Below, piece after piece: positions 1 through 5,519 of a stretch of 6,850 nucleotides of DNA (position 1 is its first letter; each line of letters starts with the position of its first letter). The DNA is from Faecalibacterium sp. CAG:74 (lineage in GTDB: Bacteria > Bacillota > Clostridia > Christensenellales > Aristaeellaceae): NCBI GenBank assembly GCA_000437595.1, contig FR899883.1:1-6850 (forward strand). The letters are read 5' to 3'. A program made the position numbers and the translations under genes. The notes below the pieces were generated by a model. That model was given only the letters and a program-made list of their open reading frames with translations. It was not told where the DNA came from and searched no databases.

Positions 1-44
1 TTTGAGGTCTTTTTCGGTGTTGCACTTGCTTGACAATCTACCAT
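1..44 (-). CDS. Possible 5' end of a gene running off the left edge (very tentative)
   Basis: On the minus strand an ATG at 44-42 opens a frame without stops to the window edge, reading M-V-D-C-Q-A-S-A-T-P-K-K-T-S. It is preceded by a purine-rich run (GGGG at 55-58 and GGGGGG at 45-50), which could act as a weak ribosome binding site although the second run abuts the ATG. The orientation matches the upstream three-gene operon. Fourteen codons are too few to identify a family, and an open frame of this length is expected by chance. No function is proposed. Confidence 0.15.
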   Translation of the reverse strand, partial: MVDCQASATPKKTS

Positions 45-117
45 CCCCCCTTGACCCCTTCGCGCGATTGAGTTGGTCGCGCTTTCATGCTTCTTCCGCG
101 TGCAGCTTTTTGGTGCT

Positions 118-129
118 TCGCTTAAGCGA
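118..129. repeat. 12-bp perfect palindrome just after the ArsC-like stop codon
   Basis: TCGCTTAAGCGA is self-complementary over 12 bases and directly abuts the TAA stop (132-130) of the minus-strand ArsC-like gene. As RNA it could form only a 4-bp stem with a TTAA loop, and no T-run follows on the minus strand, so it is not a convincing intrinsic terminator. It could be a protein-binding site or chance. The rest of 45-129 shows nothing that I can assign apart from short GC-rich inverted repeats such as GCGCG/CGCGC at 62-82. Confidence 0.3.
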
Positions 130-477
130 TTATTTGTCCGCCTTCAGCCAGTTTTCCCAAATTTCGGGCTGGTAGCCGATGGTGCATTTTTGTCCGCTGC
201 GGACGATGGGGGATTTCAGCAGCCACGGGTTTTCCTGAATCGCGGTCATAATCACGCTGTCAATGTTGCAGTAGCACGCGGGATGCTCCTTCGCGCGCTT
301 GTCCTCGCGGTCAAGAAGCCCCTGCATCCCCACGTCCTTCGCCATCGTCTGCAATTCGCGCTCGCCCAGCTTGTGCTTCTTCAAATCCATCACCTGCACC
401 TGCACGCGGCGCTCCTTGAAGAAGCGCTCCGCCTTCTGCGCATCGAAATTCTTCTTGCTGATATAAAGCTGAATCAC
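130..477 (-). CDS. ArsC/Spx-fold (arsenate reductase family) protein lacking the active-site cysteine
   Basis: A 115-aa protein with a GTG start at 477. I chose this start because AAGGAGG (492-486) sits 8 bases upstream and the frame above it is antisense-like sequence inside the upstream gene. The family is recognised from the N-terminal strand M-I-Q-L-Y, the helix region KAERFFKERR (residues 15-24), the following Q-V-M-D-L strand, and a C-terminal block with LLKSPIVRSG (87-95) and GYQPEIWENW (101-110). Known relatives are small thioredoxin-fold proteins of the ArsC/Spx/YffB group, most of which carry a catalytic cysteine near residue 10-12. Here that position in SKKNFDAQ is Asn10. The remaining cysteines are C68 and C70 (a CxC) and C98. 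The protein is therefore unlikely to reduce arsenate by the classical route; a binding or regulatory role, as with Spx and RNA polymerase, is possible but unproven. Its start overlaps the stop of the helicase-loader gene by 4 bases (GTGA), which suggests translational coupling. Confidence 0.8.
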   Translation of the reverse strand: MIQLYISKKNFDAQKAERFFKERRVQVQVMDLKKHKLGERELQTMAKDVGMQGLLDREDKRAKEHPACYCNIDSVIMTAIQENPWLLKSPIVRSGQKCTIGYQPEIWENWLKADK

Positions 478-1445
478 GCCTTGTTCCTCCTTACGTCGTC
501 GCCCAAGAATTGCAGCAGCATACACTGTTTTCCATCCATCAGGCGGGATGTGATGCGCTCGGTGTAGCGGCGGCGCAGCTCCTCCACGTTCAAATTGGTG
601 CTGATGACCGTGCCTTTGCCGCGCAGCTGCCGCTCGTTGATGAGGTTGAACCACTGCACGATGGTGATGTTCTCCATCAGCGGTTCAACGCCCATGTCGT
701 CAATCATCAGCACGTCGGTATCCATCAGCGTGTCCATTTCCTCCTGCTTGCCGGAGAAGTACGCGCGGCGGGCGACGTCCAGGAAGCGGTAGGCGCTGAT
801 CATCATCACGTTGAAGCCGCGCTCCAGCAATCGCTTCGCGATGGCGTGCATCAGGTACGTTTTGCCCAGACCGCTCTGCCCCATCAGCAGCAGATCCATC
901 GTCGCGGCGTTGGGGTACTTTTCGGCATACTGTTCGCACTGGTGGCGCAGCATGTCCATCAATTGCCGCTGGCTGTACTTTTTGCCCGGCAGCGGCTGGT
1001 CGGAGAACACATTCGGGTCAAACGCGGCGAACGACTGCTCCGCCTTTTCGCCCAAGCCGACCTCGCGGTACAGCCGCGCATAGAACGCACTGCGCAGGCA
1101 CGGACACATTTCGCGAATCGGCTCGCCGACGTAGCCCGTGTCGCGGCACTGCTTGCAGCGGTAGACAGGGTCAAGATAATCCGCCGGGAAGCCGCTTTGG
1201 CGGAGCAAATCGGCGATGCGCCTGTTCATCACGTCCATGCGGGCGGGCAGGTCATCCGCCGCCGCTTTGCCGTTCAGGATGCCGCGCACGCCGCCGAAAA
1301 TCAGGTTCTGCCGCTCGGCGAGGTACTGCCCAATCTCCGGGCAGCGGGTGATAACCTCCTGCCGCCGCCGAAGCTCCTCCTGCGAATTTTTGAGGCGCTG
1401 CTGCTCGTACTCCTGCTGCAGCGCCTGCATGATTTCCTTACGCAT
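474..1445 (-). CDS. DnaC/DnaI-like helicase loader, AAA+ ATPase
   Basis: A 323-aa cytosolic ATPase expected to load the replicative helicase (DnaB/DnaC type) during primosome assembly. The N-terminal 90 residues are charged and helical, with likely coiled-coil character. A zinc-type cluster follows (C97-x2-C100, then C114-x-C116), as in Bacillus DnaI and related loaders. The AAA+ core carries Walker A GQSGLGKT (189-196), Walker B VLMIDD (245-250), a sensor-1-like ISTN (281-284) and the ERITSRL box (296-302), where the arginine finger of this family lies. All key ATPase residues are present and the length is normal for the family. The ATG start at 1445 has GGGAGGA (1457-1451) 5 bases upstream. 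The start overlaps the end of the DnaD-like gene by 8 bases, and the stop overlaps the ArsC-like GTG by 4, so the three genes read as one operon. An IstB-like transposition helper is the main alternative; the zinc cluster, the DnaD partner and the absence of a transposase argue against it. Confidence 0.9.
   Translation of the reverse strand: MRKEIMQALQQEYEQQRLKNSQEELRRRQEVITRCPEIGQYLAERQNLIFGGVRGILNGKAAADDLPARMDVMNRRIADLLRQSGFPADYLDPVYRCKQCRDTGYVGEPIREMCPCLRSAFYARLYREVGLGEKAEQSFAAFDPNVFSDQPLPGKKYSQRQLMDMLRHQCEQYAEKYPNAATMDLLLMGQSGLGKTYLMHAIAKRLLERGFNVMMISAYRFLDVARRAYFSGKQEEMDTLMDTDVLMIDDMGVEPLMENITIVQWFNLINERQLRGKGTVISTNLNVEELRRRYTERITSRLMDGKQCMLLQFLGDDVRRNKA
486..492 (-). promoter_or_regulatory. 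Strong ribosome binding site inside the helicase-loader gene
   Basis: AAGGAGG on the minus strand lies 8 bases upstream of the GTG at 477. It decides the start of the ArsC-like gene. It is embedded in the last codons (R-R-N-K-A) of the helicase-loader gene, so translation of the downstream gene can re-initiate at the GTGA overlap. Confidence 0.8.
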
Positions 1446-2937
1446 GGCTTTCCTCCCACTCCTGCATCATGGCGTCCATAGCATCCTGCGTCGGCGTGTA
1501 GGTGCGCTGGGTGTACTGCTGCTCCCCGACGACCTTCGGCGCGCGCGCGGCGGGTGCGGTGGATTGGCTCGGCTGCTGCTCGAAGCGTTCGCGCTCCGCC
1601 TTTGCCGCCTCCATCGTCGTGATGCCTTTTTCCCGGAAAACTTTCAACATCTTGTTGAGGTATGCCATCGGTGATTTCTTTCCTGCCGCCCACGGCGCGC
1701 AACCCAGCACAAACATCTGCGCGAACCGCCACTCTTCCGTCCACTGCTTCACAAGGGCACGGTCGGCGGCGTTCGGCTTCGTCTTTTCGTCCAGCTGCAT
1801 CGCCTGATACAGCACAATCAGGAACTCGTTCTGCTCGTCAATCTGCCGCATGTACGCGTCAATTTCCGGCAGCGTGCGCAGGCTGCGGTTCTGCCACGCC
1901 ATCAGCGTCTGCATCACGTCCTGCAGCGTCGTCATGCCCCATTTGGCGCACTGCTGCGCCGCCAGCAGAATCACCGGGTCAGGGTACATGGTCTGGAAGC
2001 TCTTGTACGTCGCTTTCGTCGTGTCGTTGATGGTAATGCTGTAATTGCCCAGCGCGCGCAGGAATTGCTTGATAGGCTCGTTTTCCTTCCGGCTGCCCTC
2101 GATATCGCCCGACACGTCCTGCTCCGTGCGCACATTCCCCTGCTCGTGCAGCCGCTTCAAAATCCCGTCCAGATACGCAAACGACGGGTTGCTGCTCTTG
2201 ATGGTTTCATCCACCGCGCGCAGGATTGCATCCGGCGTGAACTGCCAGTCCACCAGCCACTTGCTGTACATCGTCTGTTCCGGCTCGGTCGGGTAGCGGC
2301 GCAGGCCTAACTTCTCCAGCACCTTCTTGCTGCCGCTCCAAACGGTCTGGTCGCGCCGGAAAATCTCCTGCGCCTCCTCCACCGTCTGCACCTTTTCGTC
2401 CGCCAGCCGCATGGCCATCTGCTCGGCTTTCTTCATGCTCACGTTCTTGCCGTGCTTCTGCACCATGTGGCGCATCATGGCAATCACCACGTCCGGCGGC
2501 AGGCGCATCTGCTCCACCCACTCGTAGCATTGGCTGACGTCCTTGCCATGCAGCCGGCGGTCGTTGTCGAACACGCCGTAGATGGCTTCCGCGAATTGCT
2601 CGTATGCGGGGTCAATCTGCGCCTGTGCGCCCGTCATCATCACCTGATAGATGTTCTGATAGCGGTACTGCGGCGGATTATCCGCCACGCGCTGCACCAG
2701 CCCCTTGCGCTCCCAGTAGCGGTACGCCGCGCGAATATCATCCTCCGTCATGTTCAGCTCCCGCGCCATTTGCTGCAAATCGCTGATGGCCTCGTGATGA
2801 TAGCACGCCACCAAGCCGAAGAGGTACACGCGCACCGCGTCCCCCGACGCTTCGGGCAGATAATTGAGGATAAACTGGTTGGGCAGCGGCGTTACGTCAA
2901 ACAGCGCCGCCTGCTCGTCAAAGGAAAACATCGCCAT
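1438..2937 (-). CDS. DnaD-domain replication initiation / primosome protein
   Basis: A 499-aa protein from an ATG at 2937, which has GGAGGT (2951-2946) 8 bases upstream; the open frame extends 40 codons further but crosses the promoter, so the longer start is unlikely. Residues about 30-85 look like a winged-helix module (VYLFGLVACYHHEAISDL, then a helix ending YRYWERKGLV). Residues about 110-270 form a DnaD-like domain ending in SFAYLDGILKRLHEQG. A second, diverged copy covers about 310-440 and ends in PMAYLNKMLKVFREKG. The two copies share a W-x3-W pair (W227/W231 and W399/W403). The tail from about 450 to 480 is Gln/Ser/Ala/Pro-rich and probably disordered. DnaD-domain proteins bind and remodel DNA and recruit the helicase loader and helicase in Firmicutes, which fits the loader gene encoded directly downstream with an 8-base overlap. 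It could be called DnaD- or DnaB-like; I leave the symbol empty because the two are hard to separate by eye. Confidence 0.85.
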   Translation of the reverse strand: MAMFSFDEQAALFDVTPLPNQFILNYLPEASGDAVRVYLFGLVACYHHEAISDLQQMARELNMTEDDIRAAYRYWERKGLVQRVADNPPQYRYQNIYQVMMTGAQAQIDPAYEQFAEAIYGVFDNDRRLHGKDVSQCYEWVEQMRLPPDVVIAMMRHMVQKHGKNVSMKKAEQMAMRLADEKVQTVEEAQEIFRRDQTVWSGSKKVLEKLGLRRYPTEPEQTMYSKWLVDWQFTPDAILRAVDETIKSSNPSFAYLDGILKRLHEQGNVRTEQDVSGDIEGSRKENEPIKQFLRALGNYSITINDTTKATYKSFQTMYPDPVILLAAQQCAKWGMTTLQDVMQTLMAWQNRSLRTLPEIDAYMRQIDEQNEFLIVLYQAMQLDEKTKPNAADRALVKQWTEEWRFAQMFVLGCAPWAAGKKSPMAYLNKMLKVFREKGITTMEAAKAERERFEQQPSQSTAPAARAPKVVGEQQYTQRTYTPTQDAMDAMMQEWEESHA

Positions 2938-2979
2938 GCAAGCCGACCTCCGTACCATCTTCCGACAGGTTTCCCTCCT

Positions 2980-3008
2980 ATTATACCATGCTTGCTTCAA
3001 GCCGTCAA
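2980..3008 (-). promoter_or_regulatory. Sigma-A-type promoter for the leftward replication operon
   Basis: Read on the minus strand: -35 TTGACG (3008-3003), a 17-base spacer, and -10 TATAAT (2985-2980) with an extended-10 TG one base upstream (TGGTATAAT). Five of six -35 bases and all -10 bases match consensus. Transcription would begin near 2973, giving a leader of roughly 35 bases before the DnaD-like ATG at 2937. Confidence 0.8.
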
Positions 3009-3020
3009 ATGTGGTATAAT
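2992..3020 (+). promoter_or_regulatory. Sigma-A-type promoter for topB
   Basis: -35 TTGCTT (2992-2997), a 17-base spacer, and a perfect -10 TATAAT (3015-3020) with an upstream TG (TGGTATAAT). The -35 matches consensus at only three bases, so the extended -10 probably compensates. Transcription should start near 3027, leaving a leader of about 60 bases. The -35 boxes of this and the leftward promoter both lie between the two -10 boxes, so the polymerase footprints overlap and the two may compete. Confidence 0.75.
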
Positions 3021-3071
3021 GGAATTTGTTCATGCGGATTTCTGCATAAAAAGGCACGGATATACATCATC

Positions 3072-3077
3072 AGGAGG
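3072..3077 (+). promoter_or_regulatory. topB ribosome binding site
   Basis: AGGAGG lies 10 bases upstream of the ATG at 3088. It fixes the topB start, since the open frame continues 212 codons upstream through the promoter and antisense to the DnaD-like gene. Its last bases could pair with ACCT at 3084-3087 (AGGT at 3075-3078, 5-base loop), a very short stem that might slightly mask the site. Confidence 0.75.
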
Positions 3078-3087
3078 TTTCTCACCT

Positions 3088-5271
3088 ATGGGGCGTACAG
3101 TAGTCATTGCGGAAAAGCCGAGCGTGGGGCGCGATATTGCCCGCGTGCTTGGCTGCCAGAGCAGCGGGCGCGGCTGCCTGACGGGCGGCGACTGGGTCGT
3201 GACGTGGGCGGTCGGGCATCTGGTGACGCTGGTTGAGCCGGACGAGCTCGATGAAAAGTACAAGCGCTGGTCGTTTGATACGCTGCCGATTCTGCCCGCC
3301 GAAATCCCCTTGAAAGTCATTGCCAGCAGCCGCGATCAGTTTGCCGTCGTCCGCAATCTCATCAACGCGCCGGAAACCGACCGGCTCATCTGCGCAACCG
3401 ACGCGGGGCGCGAGGGGGAGCTGATTTTCCGCTACATCTACGAAAAAGCGGCCTGCAAGAAGCCTTTCGATCGCCTGTGGATTTCCTCCATGACGGATGA
3501 GGCGATTCAGGAGGGCTTCCGCGCCATCCGCAGCGGCAGCGACTACGACGGCTTGTACCGCAGCGCGCAGTGCCGTTCGCAGGCGGATTGGCTTGTGGGC
3601 ATGAACGCCAGCCGCGCTTTTACCCTGCGCTATGACGCGCTGCTGTCCGTCGGGCGTGTGCAGACCCCAACGCTTGCGATTCTGGTCAAGCGGCGGAAGG
3701 AAATCGAGGACTTCAAGCCGGAAGAATACGCGACCGTCACGGCGGATTTCGGCGACTACCGCGGCATGTACTTCCGCGAAGGCTTGGAGCCGGACACGCA
3801 CATCCCCAAAATCGACGACGCGAAAGCCCTTGCCGCGCAAATCAAGAATCAATCCGCCACAGTGATAAGCGCCGAAACCACCCGCCGCCGCGACCTGCCA
3901 CCCCAGCTCTACGACCTGACCAGCCTCCAGCGCGACGCGAACCGCCTGCTCGGCTTCACCGCCGACAAGACGCTCAAGCTCGCCCAGTCCCTCTACGAAA
4001 CGCACAAAGCCCTCACCTACCCGCGCACGGACAGCCGCTATCTGCCGCCGGACATGATTCCGCGCGTTGTGCAGACGATGAAGGTGCTGCCGGAAAGCTA
4101 TCAGGCGCTTGTGCCGGGCGCGCTGCCGGATGGGAAGCTGCCCGTCAGCAAGCGCACGATTGACGAAACGAAGGTCACCGACCACCACGCGATTCTGCCC
4201 ACGCCGAAGCGAATCAATCTGGACAGCCTGCCCGAAGACGAGCGGCAGCTGTACGATATGGTCGTCCGGCGGATGCTGACGGCGTTCTATCCCGCGTGCG
4301 AGTACGACGCGACGAAGGTCATCACCGGGGTCGGTGAGCACCAATTCCGCACGAACGGGCGCGTCGTGCTGCAAAACGGCTGGCGGGATGTGCCGCCGCT
4401 GGCGAATCCGCCGAAAGCCGGGCGCGCGAAGAAAAAATCCGCCGATGCCGAGGAGGAAACCGCCCTGCCGCCGCTATCCCCCGGCGACACGCGCACCGTC
4501 CGCGCCGCCGAGGTCAAGAGCGACCAGACCAAGCCCCCGGCGCAGCACAACGACGCGTCCCTGCTCTCCGCGATGGAAAACGCCGGGCGCGAATCCACCG
4601 ACGAGGAAATCGCGCGGCAGATGAAGGGCAGCGGCATCGGCACGCCCGCGACCCGCGCCGCCATCATCGAGCGCCTGATTCAGGTCGGGTACGCCATCCG
4701 CAAGGGCAAGACGATTCTGGCGACGGACAAGGGTGTGCAGCTGATTCAAATTGTGCCGCAGGAGCTGTCCTCCCCTGAAATGACCGGGCGCTGGGAACTG
4801 GCGCTCGACCAAATCACCGACGGCAGACAGGACGCGGACAGGTTCATGGACAGCATCCGCAAATTCTCCACGTTTCTGGTGAATTTCGCCCGGAATAACC
4901 GCGCCGACGTGGTCTTTCCGGATGATGGGCGGCGAAAGAAGCGCACGCAGTCGATGGTCACGCGCGGCACGAAAATTGACGGCTGCGTCTGCCCGGTCTG
5001 CCGGAAGGGCGGCGTGCTGGAAAGCCCGCAGGCGTTTTTCTGCTCCCGCGCGGCGGACGGCTGCCACTTCACCCTCTGGAAGGACTGCCTGACGCGCGGC
5101 GGCGGGCCGATGCTGACGGAAAAGCTGCTGCGCCTGCTGCTGGAAAAACAGGTTGTGCGCGGCTCAACGGGCGCGATCACGATGCTGGACGGCGCGATTT
5201 CGTTCTTCCCCAACGGGTCGGATCGCGCCAGCGCCTGTCGCCCGCTGACGTACGAGAAAAAGCACCGCTGA
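3088..5271 (+). CDS. topB: DNA topoisomerase III (type IA)
   Basis: A 727-aa type IA topoisomerase that cuts one strand through a 5'-phosphotyrosine link and passes another through, acting in decatenation and processing of recombination intermediates. The TOPRIM domain begins VVIAEKPSVG (residues 5-14, catalytic Glu9) and includes the metal-binding ATDAGREGE (103-111); the DAG form is usual for Firmicutes TopB. The core includes YRSAQCRSQADWLVGMNASRAF and SVGRVQTPTLA (187-197). The active-site tyrosine is Tyr311 in LTYPRTDSRYLP. The QHNDASLLSAMENAG and GIGTPATRA (517-525) blocks are also typical. A zinc-ribbon-like cluster (C635, C638, C652, C659) and a topoisomerase C-terminal repeat (about 675-708) close the protein. 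A basic-then-acidic linker lies at 445-457. Length is normal and no lesion is seen. The gene is divergent from the replication operon and has its own promoter. Confidence 0.97.
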   Translation: MGRTVVIAEKPSVGRDIARVLGCQSSGRGCLTGGDWVVTWAVGHLVTLVEPDELDEKYKRWSFDTLPILPAEIPLKVIASSRDQFAVVRNLINAPETDRLICATDAGREGELIFRYIYEKAACKKPFDRLWISSMTDEAIQEGFRAIRSGSDYDGLYRSAQCRSQADWLVGMNASRAFTLRYDALLSVGRVQTPTLAILVKRRKEIEDFKPEEYATVTADFGDYRGMYFREGLEPDTHIPKIDDAKALAAQIKNQSATVISAETTRRRDLPPQLYDLTSLQRDANRLLGFTADKTLKLAQSLYETHKALTYPRTDSRYLPPDMIPRVVQTMKVLPESYQALVPGALPDGKLPVSKRTIDETKVTDHHAILPTPKRINLDSLPEDERQLYDMVVRRMLTAFYPACEYDATKVITGVGEHQFRTNGRVVLQNGWRDVPPLANPPKAGRAKKKSADAEEETALPPLSPGDTRTVRAAEVKSDQTKPPAQHNDASLLSAMENAGRESTDEEIARQMKGSGIGTPATRAAIIERLIQVGYAIRKGKTILATDKGVQLIQIVPQELSSPEMTGRWELALDQITDGRQDADRFMDSIRKFSTFLVNFARNNRADVVFPDDGRRKKRTQSMVTRGTKIDGCVCPVCRKGGVLESPQAFFCSRAADGCHFTLWKDCLTRGGGPMLTEKLLRLLLEKQVVRGSTGAITMLDGAISFFPNGSDRASACRPLTYEKKHR

Positions 5272-5287
5272 TACGCCTTGCTTTTTT
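5257..5287 (+). terminator. Possible weak intrinsic terminator at the end of topB
   Basis: AAAAAGCA (5257-5264) and TGCTTTTT (5279-5286) can form an 8-bp, A/T-rich stem around a 14-base loop, within a run of six T (5282-5287). The left arm lies inside the last codons of topB. The stem is AT-rich and its T-run is part of the stem, so termination would be weak. The right arm also overlaps the -35 box of the next promoter. Confidence 0.3.
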
Positions 5288-5306
5288 CCGCTAATGCGTG
5301 TACAAT
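5278..5306 (+). promoter_or_regulatory. Probable promoter for the pepF-like gene
   Basis: -35 TTGCTT (5278-5283), a 17-base spacer, and -10 TACAAT (5301-5306) with an extended-10 TG (TGTACAAT). The -35 hexamer and spacing are identical to those of the topB promoter. The last T of the -10 box is the T of the TA flanking the MITE-like element, so transcription would start near 5313, inside the element's left terminal repeat. Confidence 0.6.
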
Positions 5307-5322
5307 AGAGTGTGTTTCTAAA
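5306..5322 (+). repeat. Left terminal inverted repeat of the MITE-like element
   Basis: TAGAGTGTGTTTCTAAA, a perfect 17-base inverse match to 5453-5469. The first two bases, TA, are most simply read as one copy of the target duplication. Confidence 0.9.
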
Positions 5323-5452
5323 ATGAGACCGGTGCAGTTTCGAGCAGATTTTCTTGCAATTCAAGGATGAAAACCGAAGGTTTACTGGCGGTAAATCGAG
5401 GTTTGAAGACGCGGAAGTGCATGAAAAGATGCCGAAAATGCTGCCGGGCGAA

Positions 5453-5469
5453 TTTAGAAACACACTCTA
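5453..5469 (-). repeat. Right terminal inverted repeat of the MITE-like element
   Basis: TTTAGAAACACACTCTA, the exact inverse complement of 5306-5322. The final TA (5468-5469) is taken as the second copy of the target duplication; the rebuilt empty site would read ACAATAGGAAATG. Confidence 0.9.
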
Positions 5470-5486
5470 GGAAATGAAATGGAAAC

Positions 5487-5503
5487 GCCGGTTTTTTTCC
5501 GGC
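5487..5503 (+). other. Short leader hairpin with a T7 loop upstream of pepF
   Basis: GCCGG (5487-5491), seven T, and CCGGC (5499-5503) can form a 5-bp GC stem whose loop is all U. It ends a few bases before the AGAGG ribosome binding site. The same T7 could instead follow a longer stem made by CCGGGCG (5444-5450) pairing with CGCCGG (5486-5491), which would look like a terminator or attenuator. That alternative has one bulge and a loop of about 35 bases, so it is weak. Its role is unknown. Confidence 0.35.
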
Positions 5504-5519
5504 AGAAAGAGGTCTTACA

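Larger units (their letters stand above)
2980..3020. repeat. 9-bp inverted repeat formed by the two divergent -10 boxes
   Basis: ATTATACCA (2980-2988) and TGGTATAAT (3012-3020) are perfect inverted copies centred at 3000. They coincide with the extended -10 elements of the two divergent promoters. A smaller inverted repeat, GCTTG (2990-2994) and CAAGC (2998-3002), lies between them and covers the rightward -35 box. The symmetry may simply reflect two good promoters, or it may also serve as an operator. Confidence 0.7.
5306..5469. mobile_element. MITE-like non-coding element with 15-bp terminal inverted repeats and TA flanks
   Basis: A 160-bp element (5308-5467) bounded by perfect 15-bp inverted repeats (GAGTGTGTTTCTAAA) and flanked on both sides by TA, giving 17 matching bases in all. 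It encodes no protein. The interior continues as an imperfect inverted repeat: about 26 of 42 aligned positions inside the left repeat (5321-5362) match the inverse of the right side. The centre holds nested short stems, AAACC/GGTTT (left arm about 5371, right arm about 5400) and TTTAC/GTAAA (about 5381-5395). The whole unit could fold into one long hairpin as RNA or single-stranded DNA. Small size, TA flanks and a lack of genes are typical of MITEs mobilised in trans by IS630/Tc1-mariner or some IS5-group transposases; which one is not decidable here, and no transposase is present. It sits between the pepF promoter -10 box and the pepF start. Confidence 0.8.

Noticed and set aside
30..58. TTGACA at 30-35 as a plus-strand promoter
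   Set aside because: No -10-like hexamer lies at 16-18 bases; the sequence at 53-58 is GACCCC.
118..129. Palindrome TCGCTTAAGCGA as a terminator of the leftward operon
   Set aside because: The stem is only 4 bp with a TTAA loop and no T-run follows on the minus strand.
478..654. 59-codon N-terminal extension of the ArsC-like frame
   Set aside because: It lies within the helicase-loader gene in another frame, and the family begins at the M-I-Q-L-Y strand directly after the ribosome binding site at 492-486.
510..1481. 323-codon plus-strand open frame opposite the helicase loader
   Set aside because: The minus-strand frame has Walker A, Walker B and a zinc cluster; the plus-strand frame is low-complexity shadow sequence.
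2452..3087. 212-codon open frame upstream of and in frame with topB
   Set aside because: It is antisense to the DnaD-like gene and crosses the promoter region; the AGGAGG site and the conserved N-terminus VVIAEKPS place the topB start at 3088.
3082..4374. 430-codon minus-strand open frame opposite topB
   Set aside because: Same reason: an antisense shadow of a gene with all type IA topoisomerase motifs. It has no ribosome binding site and no recognisable domain.
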